Assembly (NCBI RefSeq): GCF_016755875.1 | Contig: NZ_BNED01000004.1 | Span: 1 to 24,910, forward strand | Origin: Streptomyces spororaveus | GTDB taxonomy: Bacteria; Actinomycetota; Actinomycetes; Streptomycetales; Streptomycetaceae | Length of the DNA: 24,910 nt | Reading direction: 5' to 3' | In this document: piece by piece, positions 1 through 7,809 of the stretch | Layout of the letters: every line of letters begins with the position of its first letter | Numbering within the stretch: the first letter of the stretch is position 1 | The notes under the pieces: generated by a model | Seen by the model: only the letters and a program-made list of their open reading frames with translations | What the model was told of the DNA's origin: nothing | The model's database searches: none | Made by a program: the position numbers and the translations under genes

Positions 1-2475
1 GGCTGTGCCGTTGGCCAGGCCGTGGTTGTGCTCCGTCGTGACGCGCAGGGACTCGACGATGTCCGCCGTGATGTCGGCGTACCGAGGACTTGTCTCGGCA
101 AGGACGAGCCGGGCGGCGTGCTCGGGGAAGGCTCCGCTGATCCAGGGCGGGAAGAACGCGGAGACGTTCGGTACAGCAGTGTCTCCGGGCTGGAGGAGGG
201 GCAGGTGGGGGAAGCGGCGCGCGATGAGGTGGCGGGCCAGGAGGGCGTCATAGGTACGGGGGAGCTCTGTGGAGCCGTCATCGAACTGTTGGAGGAGGCG
301 TTGCACAGAGTCCTGGTGGCCGGCGGGCAGGGTGCCTGCAGCGGCTGCCAGTGCCAGTAGTGCGGGGGCGATGTCCTGGTCGGGGTGGCTTTTGAGGTAG
401 GGCAGGCTCCGCCTGATCGCGGAGAGGAGCGCTCTGAGAACGGGCTCCGTCCGTGGACCGGCGGTGCGGTGCAGGAGTTCGGTGGCGACCAGGAGCCGCT
501 CGCACAACTCACTGAGAACATAGACGCCCTCGTCCTGGGTGAGCTGTTCCGTCTCGTCGAGCCATGGGTCGGCAAGGAGGGAGGTGAGGTCGTCGGCGGT
601 GGTAGCCAACCGGGTCTGGGGAACGGCCCGCAGCAGGAGTGAGGCCAGAAGGATGCCGGAGGATCCGGAGCGGATGCTGGTACCGGCGTGCCCGATGTGC
701 CACTTGCGGCGCATGTCGTGTCGGACGTCTGCCCAGGCGAGGTGGCCGTCCAGGGTCTGGACGGCCAGATCCCGCAGGCGGGACAGAAGGGTGTGGGACG
801 CGTCCACGCACAGTCCGGGGTCCGCCGAGGCAGTGGTGGCGGTGAGACCGGACTGCGCGGCCAGCCGCTGACCGCGGTTACGGGCAGCACATTCCAGAGA
901 GGCGGTGGCCTGCCAGAGCAGTGCCGGCATCTCGACGGCGAGGCGGGCCGTGCGGTGCTGCAGAACCGTGGCCCCCGTATGGTCCAGCAGGGCGTGCGCG
1001 TTCCTGGAGAGGCCGCGGACAAGGCGGCTGTCCACCGGGGCATGGAACAGGGGGACATCGCCGTCGAAGAGATCCGCGGATTCTTCCGGGACGAGCGGTC
1101 CACGCCATGGTTTGAAAGCCGAGTCGGCGTGCAGTTGCTCCGTGAAGAACGACTCGCGGGCGCTGCCGGAGGCCAGGCGTTCCTCCGTCAGGCTCTGGGC
1201 AAGGAGTTCACCGTAGCGGGCCGTGGGCAGCGGGACCAGACGGCAGCGTTCGCCAGTCAATTCCTCGACCTGCTGACGGAAGGCCCGGTTGTGGGTTGAG
1301 ACGTCTCCGAAGGCCTGGAGCATCTCCTCGTAGCCGTGCAGGAATGCAACAGCATCAGCGTCCAGCAGCTCCTGCGGCCCCGTCGGGGTAGGCCGGGCCG
1401 GGGTGAGTGCGGCGCGCAGCCTGCTGTACGGGGAGAAATCGATGCCGCTCTCCCTGCCGGGGAGCGGGGTGAGGTAGGGGAAGACGCCGGTGTGGACGGG
1501 CGAGGATTCGAAGAACCTGAGCTCTTCGCGGAGGGGGGTCGGCAGGGCCGGGTTGTCGGTGACGACGCCGAGGCCGAAGACCTCCTCGTCGATGATGTGT
1601 AGGGCGCTGTCCGACAGGACGATATTGCCCAGGTGGATGTCGCGGCCGGCCAGGGCCCAGGTCAGGGCGGCCGCTTGGCCGAGGCGGCGAAATTGCGTGG
1701 GCAGGTCCGGCTGGTCGGCCGGGTCGATGGCCTCGACGAAGAAGGCCCATCCGTAGTCGCCCTGGTCCAGGGCCTCGGGGAAGGACACGGCCAGGGCCGG
1801 ACTGTGGTCGCGGAGCTGGGCGGCGATGTTCCGGAGCCGGATGATCAGGCTCTGGGGACGGGGTTTGTAGACCACTGCTCCGCCCGAGGCGAAGTGCAGG
1901 ACAGCGGTGGCCCGGCCGCGGTGGTGTTCGTCGCCGGCGGGGAAGTCGAGCCGCACCACCTCGCCGTGCAGGCCGAAAACGTGCTGCAGGCGGGGACGGT
2001 CCTGCTCGAGGCGCCGGTCCAATTCGGCCAGGGCGTGGGACCAGTAGGTCAGGCGGGTCGCCAGAAGCCGGAACAGGCTGGGCATTCGGGCCGCGGCAGC
2101 GGTGAGGAGAGGGGCGCAGCCGTTTCGCTCGCAGGACTGTGGGCACGGCTGGCCGGCCGCCCACCGGGCCAGCGTTTCCAGTACCTGGACGATCGCGGGT
2201 GAGAGGGCGGGTAGGGAAAGCAGGCGGGGCGGGCGAGAGCCGGGAAGCCATGCGGCGGCTGCGGAGACCAGGACCGTCGTGGCGCGGTCGAGGTCGATGC
2301 GGTGGTAGCCGTCTGTGCTGCTGACCAGCTGGGAGTCGGCCAGGGCCCGCAGGGCATCGGTTCCGTGGGCGACCCACGGAACCGCATGTTCCTCGAGGTC
2401 GGCTTCTGCGGGGCGCAGGGCCTGGCGCCAGTGGGTCGCGGTCCAGGCCGCTGCCGCCTCAACTGCGGGCACCAC
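1..2475 (-). CDS. LanM-like (class II) lanthipeptide synthetase, 3' end beyond window
   Basis: The frame is open from GTG at 2475 to the window edge, giving 825 codons with no stop. The start is preceded by AAAGGAATTC. Class II synthetases phosphorylate Ser/Thr of a precursor peptide, eliminate phosphate to give Dha/Dhb, and use a C-terminal LanC-like domain to add Cys thiols. The central dehydratase (DUF4135) hallmarks are visible: GRATAVLHF followed by VVYKPRP (the Lys), DIHLGNIV (D-x-H-x-x-N), IIDEEVFG where typical members have IDLE, and RLVPLPTARY with the Arg/Thr pair six residues apart that is needed for elimination. The LanC-like part starts near SGSSGILLAS; a second motif, NHGLANG, lies at the edge. 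The LanC zinc ligands would fall outside the window, so cyclase competence cannot be judged. It is the last visible gene of the minus-strand operon, 30 nt after the HExxH gene. It is divergent from well-studied LanM proteins. Confidence 0.85.
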   Translation of the reverse strand, partial: MVPAVEAAAAWTATHWRQALRPAEADLEEHAVPWVAHGTDALRALADSQLVSSTDGYHRIDLDRATTVLVSAAAAWLPGSRPPRLLSLPALSPAIVQVLETLARWAAGQPCPQSCERNGCAPLLTAAAARMPSLFRLLATRLTYWSHALAELDRRLEQDRPRLQHVFGLHGEVVRLDFPAGDEHHRGRATAVLHFASGGAVVYKPRPQSLIIRLRNIAAQLRDHSPALAVSFPEALDQGDYGWAFFVEAIDPADQPDLPTQFRRLGQAAALTWALAGRDIHLGNIVLSDSALHIIDEEVFGLGVVTDNPALPTPLREELRFFESSPVHTGVFPYLTPLPGRESGIDFSPYSRLRAALTPARPTPTGPQELLDADAVAFLHGYEEMLQAFGDVSTHNRAFRQQVEELTGERCRLVPLPTARYGELLAQSLTEERLASGSARESFFTEQLHADSAFKPWRGPLVPEESADLFDGDVPLFHAPVDSRLVRGLSRNAHALLDHTGATVLQHRTARLAVEMPALLWQATASLECAARNRGQRLAAQSGLTATTASADPGLCVDASHTLLSRLRDLAVQTLDGHLAWADVRHDMRRKWHIGHAGTSIRSGSSGILLASLLLRAVPQTRLATTADDLTSLLADPWLDETEQLTQDEGVYVLSELCERLLVATELLHRTAGPRTEPVLRALLSAIRRSLPYLKSHPDQDIAPALLALAAAAGTLPAGHQDSVQRLLQQFDDGSTELPRTYDALLARHLIARRFPHLPLLQPGDTAVPNVSAFFPPWISGAFPEHAARLVLAETSPRYADITADIVESLRVTTEHNHGLANGTA

Positions 2476-2505
2476 GAATTCCTTTCTCGTGCTTCCGGGT
2501 GGGTT

Positions 2506-3294
2506 CTAGGCTTGCGAGGCCGGGGTCAGCGTGTTTCCGGCGCGCAGCCGGTCGGCGACTTCCCGGCCGACGTCGGTGAGGTGAGCGTTGGTGTGCTCGA
2601 GCAGCTCGATGCATCCGTCCATGTAGTGATCCAGCTCTTCCAGGCGCTGCTGAGTTTCCGTGTTGACCGGAAGCGCCCGGTAGAGGGCTTGCAGGTTGCG
2701 GGTGACGTGGGAGGCCCCGAGGACTTCGCCGGGGTTCCGGTTACTGGTGCCCGAGGGCAGCTCGAAGACGACATCGCCGGTGGTGCGGTGCAGCGGCCAC
2801 ATCTCCTCGACGAGGTAGAGCCAGTTGTGACTGACCTCGTGGAGCACCTGTTCGAGGAGTTCGGTCGGGGAGGCGAACGCCTCCTCGGCCAGGAAGATGT
2901 GCTGCGGGAAGGCGTAGTTGGAGGAGCCTATGACGCCGGGCCGACGCAGTCCGAGGAAGTTGATGGACAGCTCGGTCAGGATGCTCCAGCGCGGCACGAG
3001 TTCCGCGAGCTGAGCCAGGGCCTCGGCCGCTGCCCGGGCCCGGTCCTCGTGTAGCGGGTTCACGTCGTCTGGGAAAGGCCGCAGGTCCCTGGAGGCCAGG
3101 GCCTTTTCCGGGCTGAGGACCTCGTTCAGGAGCACGGCCCGCTGCTCGGAGGAGGCCGCAAGCAGGTTGTCGGTCTGTCCGGCCCGGAACAGGCGGGTGG
3201 TGGCCACTGCGGTTAGGAACCGGCCGCTGTCGAAGGAGCCGTCGATCAGAGGGATGCCGCCGAAGGCCTCGGTGAGGGTAGGGGTGGAGGTCAC
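2506..3294 (-). CDS. HExxH-motif RiPP-modifying protein (putative peptide beta-hydroxylase)
   Basis: This is a 262-residue protein. The GTG start overlaps the methyltransferase stop (GTGA), so the longer in-frame extension towards 3786 is not used. A metal-binding HEVSH motif lies at residues 152-156, with H196 in GASHV a possible third ligand. Size and motif context fit the family annotated as HExxH-motif putative peptide modification proteins, some members of which are treated as alpha-ketoglutarate-dependent peptide beta-hydroxylases. That assignment is from memory of the family, not a search. There is no signal peptide or membrane segment, so it should be cytoplasmic. It sits between the methyltransferase and the LanM-like synthetase, as expected for a tailoring enzyme acting on the precursor. 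A metalloprotease role is the alternative; the separate M3 peptidase in the operon makes that less needed. Confidence 0.75.
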   Translation of the reverse strand: MTSTPTLTEAFGGIPLIDGSFDSGRFLTAVATTRLFRAGQTDNLLAASSEQRAVLLNEVLSPEKALASRDLRPFPDDVNPLHEDRARAAAEALAQLAELVPRWSILTELSINFLGLRRPGVIGSSNYAFPQHIFLAEEAFASPTELLEQVLHEVSHNWLYLVEEMWPLHRTTGDVVFELPSGTSNRNPGEVLGASHVTRNLQALYRALPVNTETQQRLEELDHYMDGCIELLEHTNAHLTDVGREVADRLRAGNTLTPASQA

Positions 3295-4022
3295 AGTCCG
3301 GCTCCTTCGGTCTCGCGTACGGCGGCGTTGAGGTGGCGTACCAGGTGGGGGTTGGTGTCGCAGGCACGGGTTGCGTCCGGGCCGTAGGCGACCACGCCGA
3401 TGCCCGAGCGGCGGCCGACCTGCAGGACGGGGAAGGGTGTCGCCGCTTCCGGGTCGAGCGTGTAGTAGACAGGGAGCCTGTCGGCCAGGGGGCGCAGCAT
3501 CTCCGGGCCACAGGCCCGGCCCTGATAGGTGTCGAAGCCGAACCTGTGGTGACCGATGTCGAAGTCGTCGATGATCACGATGCCGTGCGTGATCGCGGCG
3601 AGTTCGCGGCTCAGCGGCCACTCCTGTTCCCAGTGCGCGTCGAGGTAGTACAGCGGCCTGGCAAAGTGCGCATTGGCTTCCTCCACCAGGGTGGGGGAGT
3701 CGGTGGCCTCGCAGCGCGCTTGCGGGTACGAGCGGAGTCGGTGCCCGGCGACCTGGGAGAAGACGGGATCTATGTCGCAGGTCCACAGGGGAATGTCCCC
3801 GTAGGTGCGGGCGAGGTACACGGAGGTGTCACCGAGGAAGGAGCCCGTCTCGACGAGACCGTCGCACCGGTAGGAGCTGATGAGGTCGTCGATCATGACA
3901 GCTTTGGAGATGTCGAAGCCGAATGGTCCGCCGCCGTCTCGGAGGCGGACCGCGCCGGCACGCTCCACGCGGTAGAAGTTGTCGTAGACGCGGTCGTGGC
4001 CGGTCTCGGTCGGGGCCGTCAT
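3291..4022 (-). CDS. Class I SAM-dependent methyltransferase
   Basis: This is a 243-residue protein starting at ATG 4022, which overlaps the stop of the M3 peptidase (ATGA). The Rossmann-fold methyltransferase signature appears as LVETGSFLGDTSVYLA (motif I, residues 56-71), CDIDP (83-87, acidic residue after strand 2), YYLDAHW (125-131) and VIIDDF (149-154). The pattern resembles the small O-methyltransferase-like class (Methyltransf_24/TylF-like) rather than protein-repair methyltransferases. It is probably a tailoring enzyme for the RiPP product. Possible targets are the N-terminus, a side-chain carboxylate or a hydroxyl group installed by one of the two oxygenases. The target atom cannot be read from the sequence. 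Confidence 0.8.
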   Translation of the reverse strand: MTAPTETGHDRVYDNFYRVERAGAVRLRDGGGPFGFDISKAVMIDDLISSYRCDGLVETGSFLGDTSVYLARTYGDIPLWTCDIDPVFSQVAGHRLRSYPQARCEATDSPTLVEEANAHFARPLYYLDAHWEQEWPLSRELAAITHGIVIIDDFDIGHHRFGFDTYQGRACGPEMLRPLADRLPVYYTLDPEAATPFPVLQVGRRSGIGVVAYGPDATRACDTNPHLVRHLNAAVRETEGAGL

Positions 4023-5818
4023 GCAACGTCTCCTGCTGCTGTGACGAACTCCGTGATGTGCTGCCGCATGAGTGTCAGGCTGCCTTCCCAGAATGCCGGA
4101 TCCGCGAGGTCGATCCCGGCGCTGCGCATGAGGTGGCTGAGTCGCTCCGTTCCGGAGCGACTCAGGATCTCGTCGAGGAGGTGCCGGCGTTCGTCCTGGT
4201 CACCGGCCGTGGCGGTGTGCAGGGCCGTGCCGAGGAGAGTGCCGAAGCAGTACTGCCAGTTCGAGTAGGCCGAGGCGAGGGTGTCCGCGCGGGCCGCCCA
4301 CCAGTAGGGATGGAGGGTGGCAGGCAGCACACTGGCGCCGTAGACCTCCCGCTGGCTCTCGATCATCAGGTCACACAGGCGACCCTCGGACAACGGAGCC
4401 GCAGCACGCTCGCTGAAGATACGTTCTTCGACGGTGAACCATACGAGGGCGTCGACGATGTTCTGGCACTGACGGACCAGAAGCGCGTCGAGGCGCGCCA
4501 GATGCTCGGCCGGCGGAGCGGTGCGCAGGAGTTCCTCCCCCACGAGCGCCTCGCAGAATCCGCTGGCGGTCTCGGAGACTGCCAGCGGAATATCGCGCTG
4601 CAGCCAGGTCGCGCCTTCGAGCCGACCGTAGTGGTGGGCATGGCCGAGTTCGTGAGCCAGCGACAGGACCGACTGGTAGCTGCCGTCGTAGGCCAGCAGG
4701 ATGCGCGGCTCGCCGTCGGCCACCATCACGCACAGGGCACGGGAGCGCTTGGCAGGGCGTGGCTGCGCATCGATCCACTGCCGGTCCACGGCATGGCGGG
4801 GCAGAGATCCCAAGTCGGACGAATGACTCCCGAACGCCTTCTGCACGAGAGCGAGCGCGTCGTGCCAAGCGACCGCGTCGCTTCCCGGGAGAGGGGCCGG
4901 GATCTCCCACCACGGCAGGGACGCCTCATGCCCGAGCAACCTGGCCTTGGCCTCAAGGTAGGTACGGACTTCGGGGAGCACAGCCCGTACGGCGTCGAAC
5001 ATCGCCGTCAGCGTGGCGATTTCCACGCCCTCTGTATCCGCCCGTTCGTCCAGGGGCGTCCGCCAGCCGCGCAGGCGTGAGATGAGCAACTCCTCGCCTT
5101 TGATCGCGTTGAGGGCTGCCGCCAGCGACGGGCCGGCAGCGTGCCAGCGGCCGATGTTGTCCTGGTGCAGTGTGGTTGCATCCAGGTGCCCGGCGCCCGC
5201 GACAACGGGGTAGGGACCGATGTCAGCGGCGAGTTCGTGGTATAGCCCGAGCCATGCCGCGCCGGTGTACTCGCGCAACCCCTGATGGAGAGCTTCGGCC
5301 GCCGCCGGCATACGGTGCCGGGCGGCATCCGCGGCCCGGCCGAGGAAGTGGGTATGGGCAGCGGCGACATGACTGACGTCGATCAGCTGCTCCTGGTCGA
5401 CGCGGGTGACCCAGGCCTTGAGATCCTCCACCAGAAGGAACACCTCGCTGGTCGCGGCCCGGAAGGAGGCCTGCTCGCTGCGAGCATCCTCGTCACCGGC
5501 GTCGGCCCACAGCAGAGCCGACAGGTACATCGCGATGGTGCGGTGCGCGTCCAGGAGACGGTTGGTCTGAGGCACGACGGTATCGAAGGCCGCCAGAAAA
5601 CCGTCGGTGACGACCTGGTGCGAGCCGGGGGCGACGCCGTGCCGACGGTAGGTGTCTCGCAGGGCCTGCAGGTCCTCCAGGACCGCCGCGCGGGCAGCGG
5701 TGTACTGGGGCGCGTGGAGATGAGGGAAAACGGTGTGGAGACTCCAGCGTGGCAGGCCATCGGGACCGGCCCCACCGGTAGGGGCCGGGTGTGCGGGGGA
5801 CGTAGTGGACTCGGTCAC
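4019..5818 (-). CDS. M3-family oligoendopeptidase (PepF-like)
   Basis: The protein is about 600 residues. Two GTG codons lie at 5821 and 5818; the second overlaps the upstream stop as GTGA, matching the coupling used elsewhere in the operon, so it is preferred. The zinc site HELGH lies at about residues 390-394, and SETASGFCE about 23 residues later supplies the Glu ligand (E417), as in thimet/oligoendopeptidase F enzymes. Length matches PepF (about 600). There is no signal peptide, so it acts in the cytoplasm. M3 enzymes cleave short peptides in a closed channel, so a role in trimming the modified precursor's leader or degrading the released leader is likely. This is inferred from position; a housekeeping peptidase captured by the cluster is less likely given the overlaps on both sides. 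Confidence 0.85.
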   Translation of the reverse strand: MTESTTSPAHPAPTGGAGPDGLPRWSLHTVFPHLHAPQYTAARAAVLEDLQALRDTYRRHGVAPGSHQVVTDGFLAAFDTVVPQTNRLLDAHRTIAMYLSALLWADAGDEDARSEQASFRAATSEVFLLVEDLKAWVTRVDQEQLIDVSHVAAAHTHFLGRAADAARHRMPAAAEALHQGLREYTGAAWLGLYHELAADIGPYPVVAGAGHLDATTLHQDNIGRWHAAGPSLAAALNAIKGEELLISRLRGWRTPLDERADTEGVEIATLTAMFDAVRAVLPEVRTYLEAKARLLGHEASLPWWEIPAPLPGSDAVAWHDALALVQKAFGSHSSDLGSLPRHAVDRQWIDAQPRPAKRSRALCVMVADGEPRILLAYDGSYQSVLSLAHELGHAHHYGRLEGATWLQRDIPLAVSETASGFCEALVGEELLRTAPPAEHLARLDALLVRQCQNIVDALVWFTVEERIFSERAAAPLSEGRLCDLMIESQREVYGASVLPATLHPYWWAARADTLASAYSNWQYCFGTLLGTALHTATAGDQDERRHLLDEILSRSGTERLSHLMRSAGIDLADPAFWEGSLTLMRQHITEFVTAAGDVA

Positions 5819-7032
5819 CACGTCTGACTGTCCCGGACCGCGAGCCCGCTCGCCGCCAACTGGCGTACCAGCCGCTCTCCGTCGGCCTGACCAAGCCGTG
5901 CCACAGCCGTGGCGAGGAGATCGTCGGGCTCTTCCACGAGCAGGTCACGCACGACGACAGCGGAGGGGCCTTCGAAGATCCGTTCGGCGCTGCCGAGGTG
6001 GACCCGCAGAACGCCGTTCTCCCAGCTGTGACCGACCGCGCCCTCCGGTCGGATGCGAACATCGTCCAGCGTGCCCTCGGTACCCCGCAGCACATCGGTG
6101 ATCGGACGCATCCGCGGACCGATGAACCGGCTGAAGTGCGCGTTACGGACGTACTCGGTGACTGCGGGCAGATCGGTTTCACCGAGCTGGTCGACCATTT
6201 TCTCCAGCACGCTCTTCACGGCCGACCGGCCGAGCTCCGGGGAAGCGGCGAAACCGGCGGGCAGGTCCTGACGGAAGTCACGCTGGTCGGCCAGCCAGTC
6301 CATGACGGTCTGAGTCAGCCAGTGTTCGGTGCTGGTCTCCACCCGGAAGGACACGTGCAGCGACAGGTCGTCTTCGGTGACACCCGCGTGGATCCAGCCG
6401 CGCGGGATCCACAGGACAGAGCCCGCCTCCAGCAGAACCTCCATGTCGGCCGGTCCGTCGATCAGCCGCGCCCGATCTTCCTCGCTGAGTGTGGTCCAGC
6501 TCCAGGGATGACGGTCCAGCGGATTGGCCACGGCCGGCCGGTACAAGCGCCAGAGCTTCCTGCCCTCGGTCTGGCAGATGAAATTGGAGGCTGTGTCATG
6601 GTGCTGGGTGAAAGCCTGCGCACCGGGGGGAGTGAAGAAGGAGATCGCCTTGACCGGGCTGGCCAGCTCGTAGCCGAGGCGCTCGGCGAACCGCCCCAGC
6701 CGCTCGTGATAGCGGTGCAGGTTGTTCAGGGTCAGGGAGTAGCCGGCTTGCAGGTATTCGGCGACACCGAGGGGGTCGGCCAGGTCACGGACGTCGGGCT
6801 CCTGGCTGAAGCGGACCAGAGTGATCTCGGTGGTGGGAGCCGGCTTGCTGCTCTGGGCCAGGGTGAGGCCGGGCGTGCGTGCTCCGCCCCGGGCGATGAC
6901 CTCGTCGATCTCGGCAGTGGTCAGCAGTTCGAGGACCGCCGAGCTGCCGCCGAAGACCCGTGGTTCCAGGGGCGGCTGCTCGACGAACTTCTGAGGGTCG
7001 TCGACAAGTGATCCAAGCGCCCGGTACTTCAC
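5815..7032 (-). CDS. JmjC/cupin-fold 2-oxoglutarate oxygenase (ROX-like)
   Basis: The start is taken as GTG 7032, which follows a strong GGAGGGG site; upstream in-frame sequence looks non-coding. This gives 405 residues. The double-stranded beta-helix iron site is visible: H144-x-D146 in TQHHDTASN, distal H215 in WIPRGWIHAG, and K159 in EGRKLWRLY as a plausible 2-oxoglutarate contact. A C-terminal part of about 170 residues follows, as in bacterial ribosomal-oxygenase-like (YcfD/RoxA, NO66/MINA53) proteins, which hydroxylate Arg or His. Here it heads a RiPP operon right after the precursor, so peptide hydroxylation is the natural inference. The core candidate is rich in Arg, which would suit an Arg hydroxylase, but this is speculation. 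The gene overlaps the M3 peptidase start. Confidence 0.85.
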   Translation of the reverse strand: MKYRALGSLVDDPQKFVEQPPLEPRVFGGSSAVLELLTTAEIDEVIARGGARTPGLTLAQSSKPAPTTEITLVRFSQEPDVRDLADPLGVAEYLQAGYSLTLNNLHRYHERLGRFAERLGYELASPVKAISFFTPPGAQAFTQHHDTASNFICQTEGRKLWRLYRPAVANPLDRHPWSWTTLSEEDRARLIDGPADMEVLLEAGSVLWIPRGWIHAGVTEDDLSLHVSFRVETSTEHWLTQTVMDWLADQRDFRQDLPAGFAASPELGRSAVKSVLEKMVDQLGETDLPAVTEYVRNAHFSRFIGPRMRPITDVLRGTEGTLDDVRIRPEGAVGHSWENGVLRVHLGSAERIFEGPSAVVVRDLLVEEPDDLLATAVARLGQADGERLVRQLAASGLAVRDSQTW

Positions 7033-7249
7033 TGGGTCCCCTCCGTGCTGTGGAGCTGATCGGCATGGCCGATCAAGAATGTGTCTGCGTGCGCCGGTGC
7101 CGCCCACTCTGGCGTACCTCTTCTGCGGGTTCGCCCGGGTACAGGCGGCAGGGCTCTCTGCGCGGGGCACGGCGGCTCACCGGTCTGCCGTCGTTCGGGA
7201 ACGGGCGATCGGCCGTTCCGGCGAGGGACGAGTGCTCACCGAGGTGGTA

Positions 7250-7275
7250 CTGGGGGCTGCCGAAGCAGCCCCCAG
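7250..7275 (-). terminator. Hairpin after the precursor gene (terminator/attenuator)
   Basis: A perfect 11-bp inverted repeat (7250-7260 and 7265-7275) closes a CGAA tetraloop, 9 nt after the precursor stop. There is no T-run on either side. Placed between a RiPP precursor and its modification genes, such a stem typically lets most transcripts stop or be stabilised, so that precursor exceeds enzymes. The rest of 7033-7249 shows no convincing gene. Confidence 0.7.
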
Positions 7276-7284
7276 ACCGGTGTG

Positions 7285-7509
7285 TCAGGCCTTGCGCGAG
7301 CGGACGGTGCCGCCAAGGAGGTCGCCGCCGACCATCTCGACGATCTGGCCGTCGACGTTCCGCATCGGGCGCTCGATGCGCTCGGTGGTGGAGGTACGCA
7401 GGGCGAAGTTGTCCTGGTCCGTGGTCTGGTGGTCGACGGGGGCCTCGATCAGACCCTTGCGCAGCTGAGAGACGAACGCGTCGACGTCCTGAGCCTTGAG
7501 CTCCGACAT
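7285..7509 (-). CDS. Cys-free RiPP precursor peptide (74 aa)
   Basis: The start is ATG 7509, with GGAGGAAAGGAATTC upstream; the in-frame ATG at 7542 lacks such a site. The peptide has an acidic, helical-looking leader (MSELKAQDVDAFVSQLRKGL) and a mid-section rich in Thr and charged residues. A Gly-rich stretch GGDLLGG at residues 61-67 is followed by a seven-residue basic tail, TVRSRKA. It contains no cysteine, so lanthionine rings cannot form within it. If cleavage follows the second GG, the core would hold one Thr, one Ser and three basic residues, all plausible targets for dehydration or hydroxylation. A longer core starting near residue 39 (TSTTERIERPMR) is an alternative. It is the first gene after the divergent promoter region and is set apart from the enzymes by a hairpin. 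Its role rests on size, position and composition. Confidence 0.75.
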   Translation of the reverse strand: MSELKAQDVDAFVSQLRKGLIEAPVDHQTTDQDNFALRTSTTERIERPMRNVDGQIVEMVGGDLLGGTVRSRKA

Positions 7510-7562
7510 ATCGAATTCCTTTCCTCCGTATTCCCGGACCATGATCGGCGCCGGGCTTCAAA

Positions 7563-7591
7563 AACCTGTCACGCCAAGATGATCATGTCAA
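7563..7591 (-). promoter_or_regulatory. Candidate sigma-70-type promoter for the precursor
   Basis: On the minus strand TTGACA (7586-7591) is a perfect -35 box. It is separated by 17 nt from CAGGTT (7563-7568), an acceptable actinobacterial -10. Initiation would fall about 45 nt before the precursor ATG. The surrounding 100 bp is notably more AT-rich than its neighbours. Confidence 0.55.
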
Positions 7592-7680
7592 GGAGTTTAT
7601 TTTGAGCCACTAGGCCAGGCCGAATTTATTCGCCGAAACGCAATCCATCCATTCCAATTCGGACATTTTGAATGGTTGGG

Positions 7681-7695
7681 TGTGACATCTATCAC
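7681..7695. promoter_or_regulatory. CRP/FNR-like palindrome in the divergent promoter region
   Basis: TGTGA-N6-TCAC forms a dyad matching the TGTGA-N6-TCACA consensus of the CRP/FNR superfamily except for the last base. It lies between the precursor promoter and the MFS gene start, 115 nt before the latter. It could equally be recognised by a regulator of another family; no regulator gene is visible in the window. Confidence 0.3.
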
Positions 7696-7809
7696 CCGCC
7701 CAGCATGGAACCCTCCAGTGTTTCTCCGGTGGGTGATGCTGCATCTTCGGGAACTAGTGGGCGGGGGTCGGTGTCGTGCTGTCATCGCGCGGGTAGTAGG
7801 GTGCGCCGG

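Noticed and set aside
1355..2377. 340-codon minus-strand ORF in an alternative frame
   Set aside because: Its product is Pro/Arg/Gly-rich low-complexity sequence. The overlapping frame encodes clear LanM motifs and is open for 825 codons.
3295..3786. In-frame N-terminal extension of the HExxH gene
   Set aside because: It lies inside the methyltransferase gene and has a shadow-like composition. The GTGA overlap at 3294 gives the natural start.
2472..7509. Classification as an ordinary lantibiotic cluster
   Set aside because: The precursor has no Cys, and two oxygenases plus a methyltransferase and M3 peptidase are present. A standard lanthionine product is not supported.
7073..7561. 162-codon minus-strand ORF overlapping the precursor region
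   Set aside because: Arg/Pro/Gly-rich translation with no motif. The precursor frame has the ribosome binding site and promoter.
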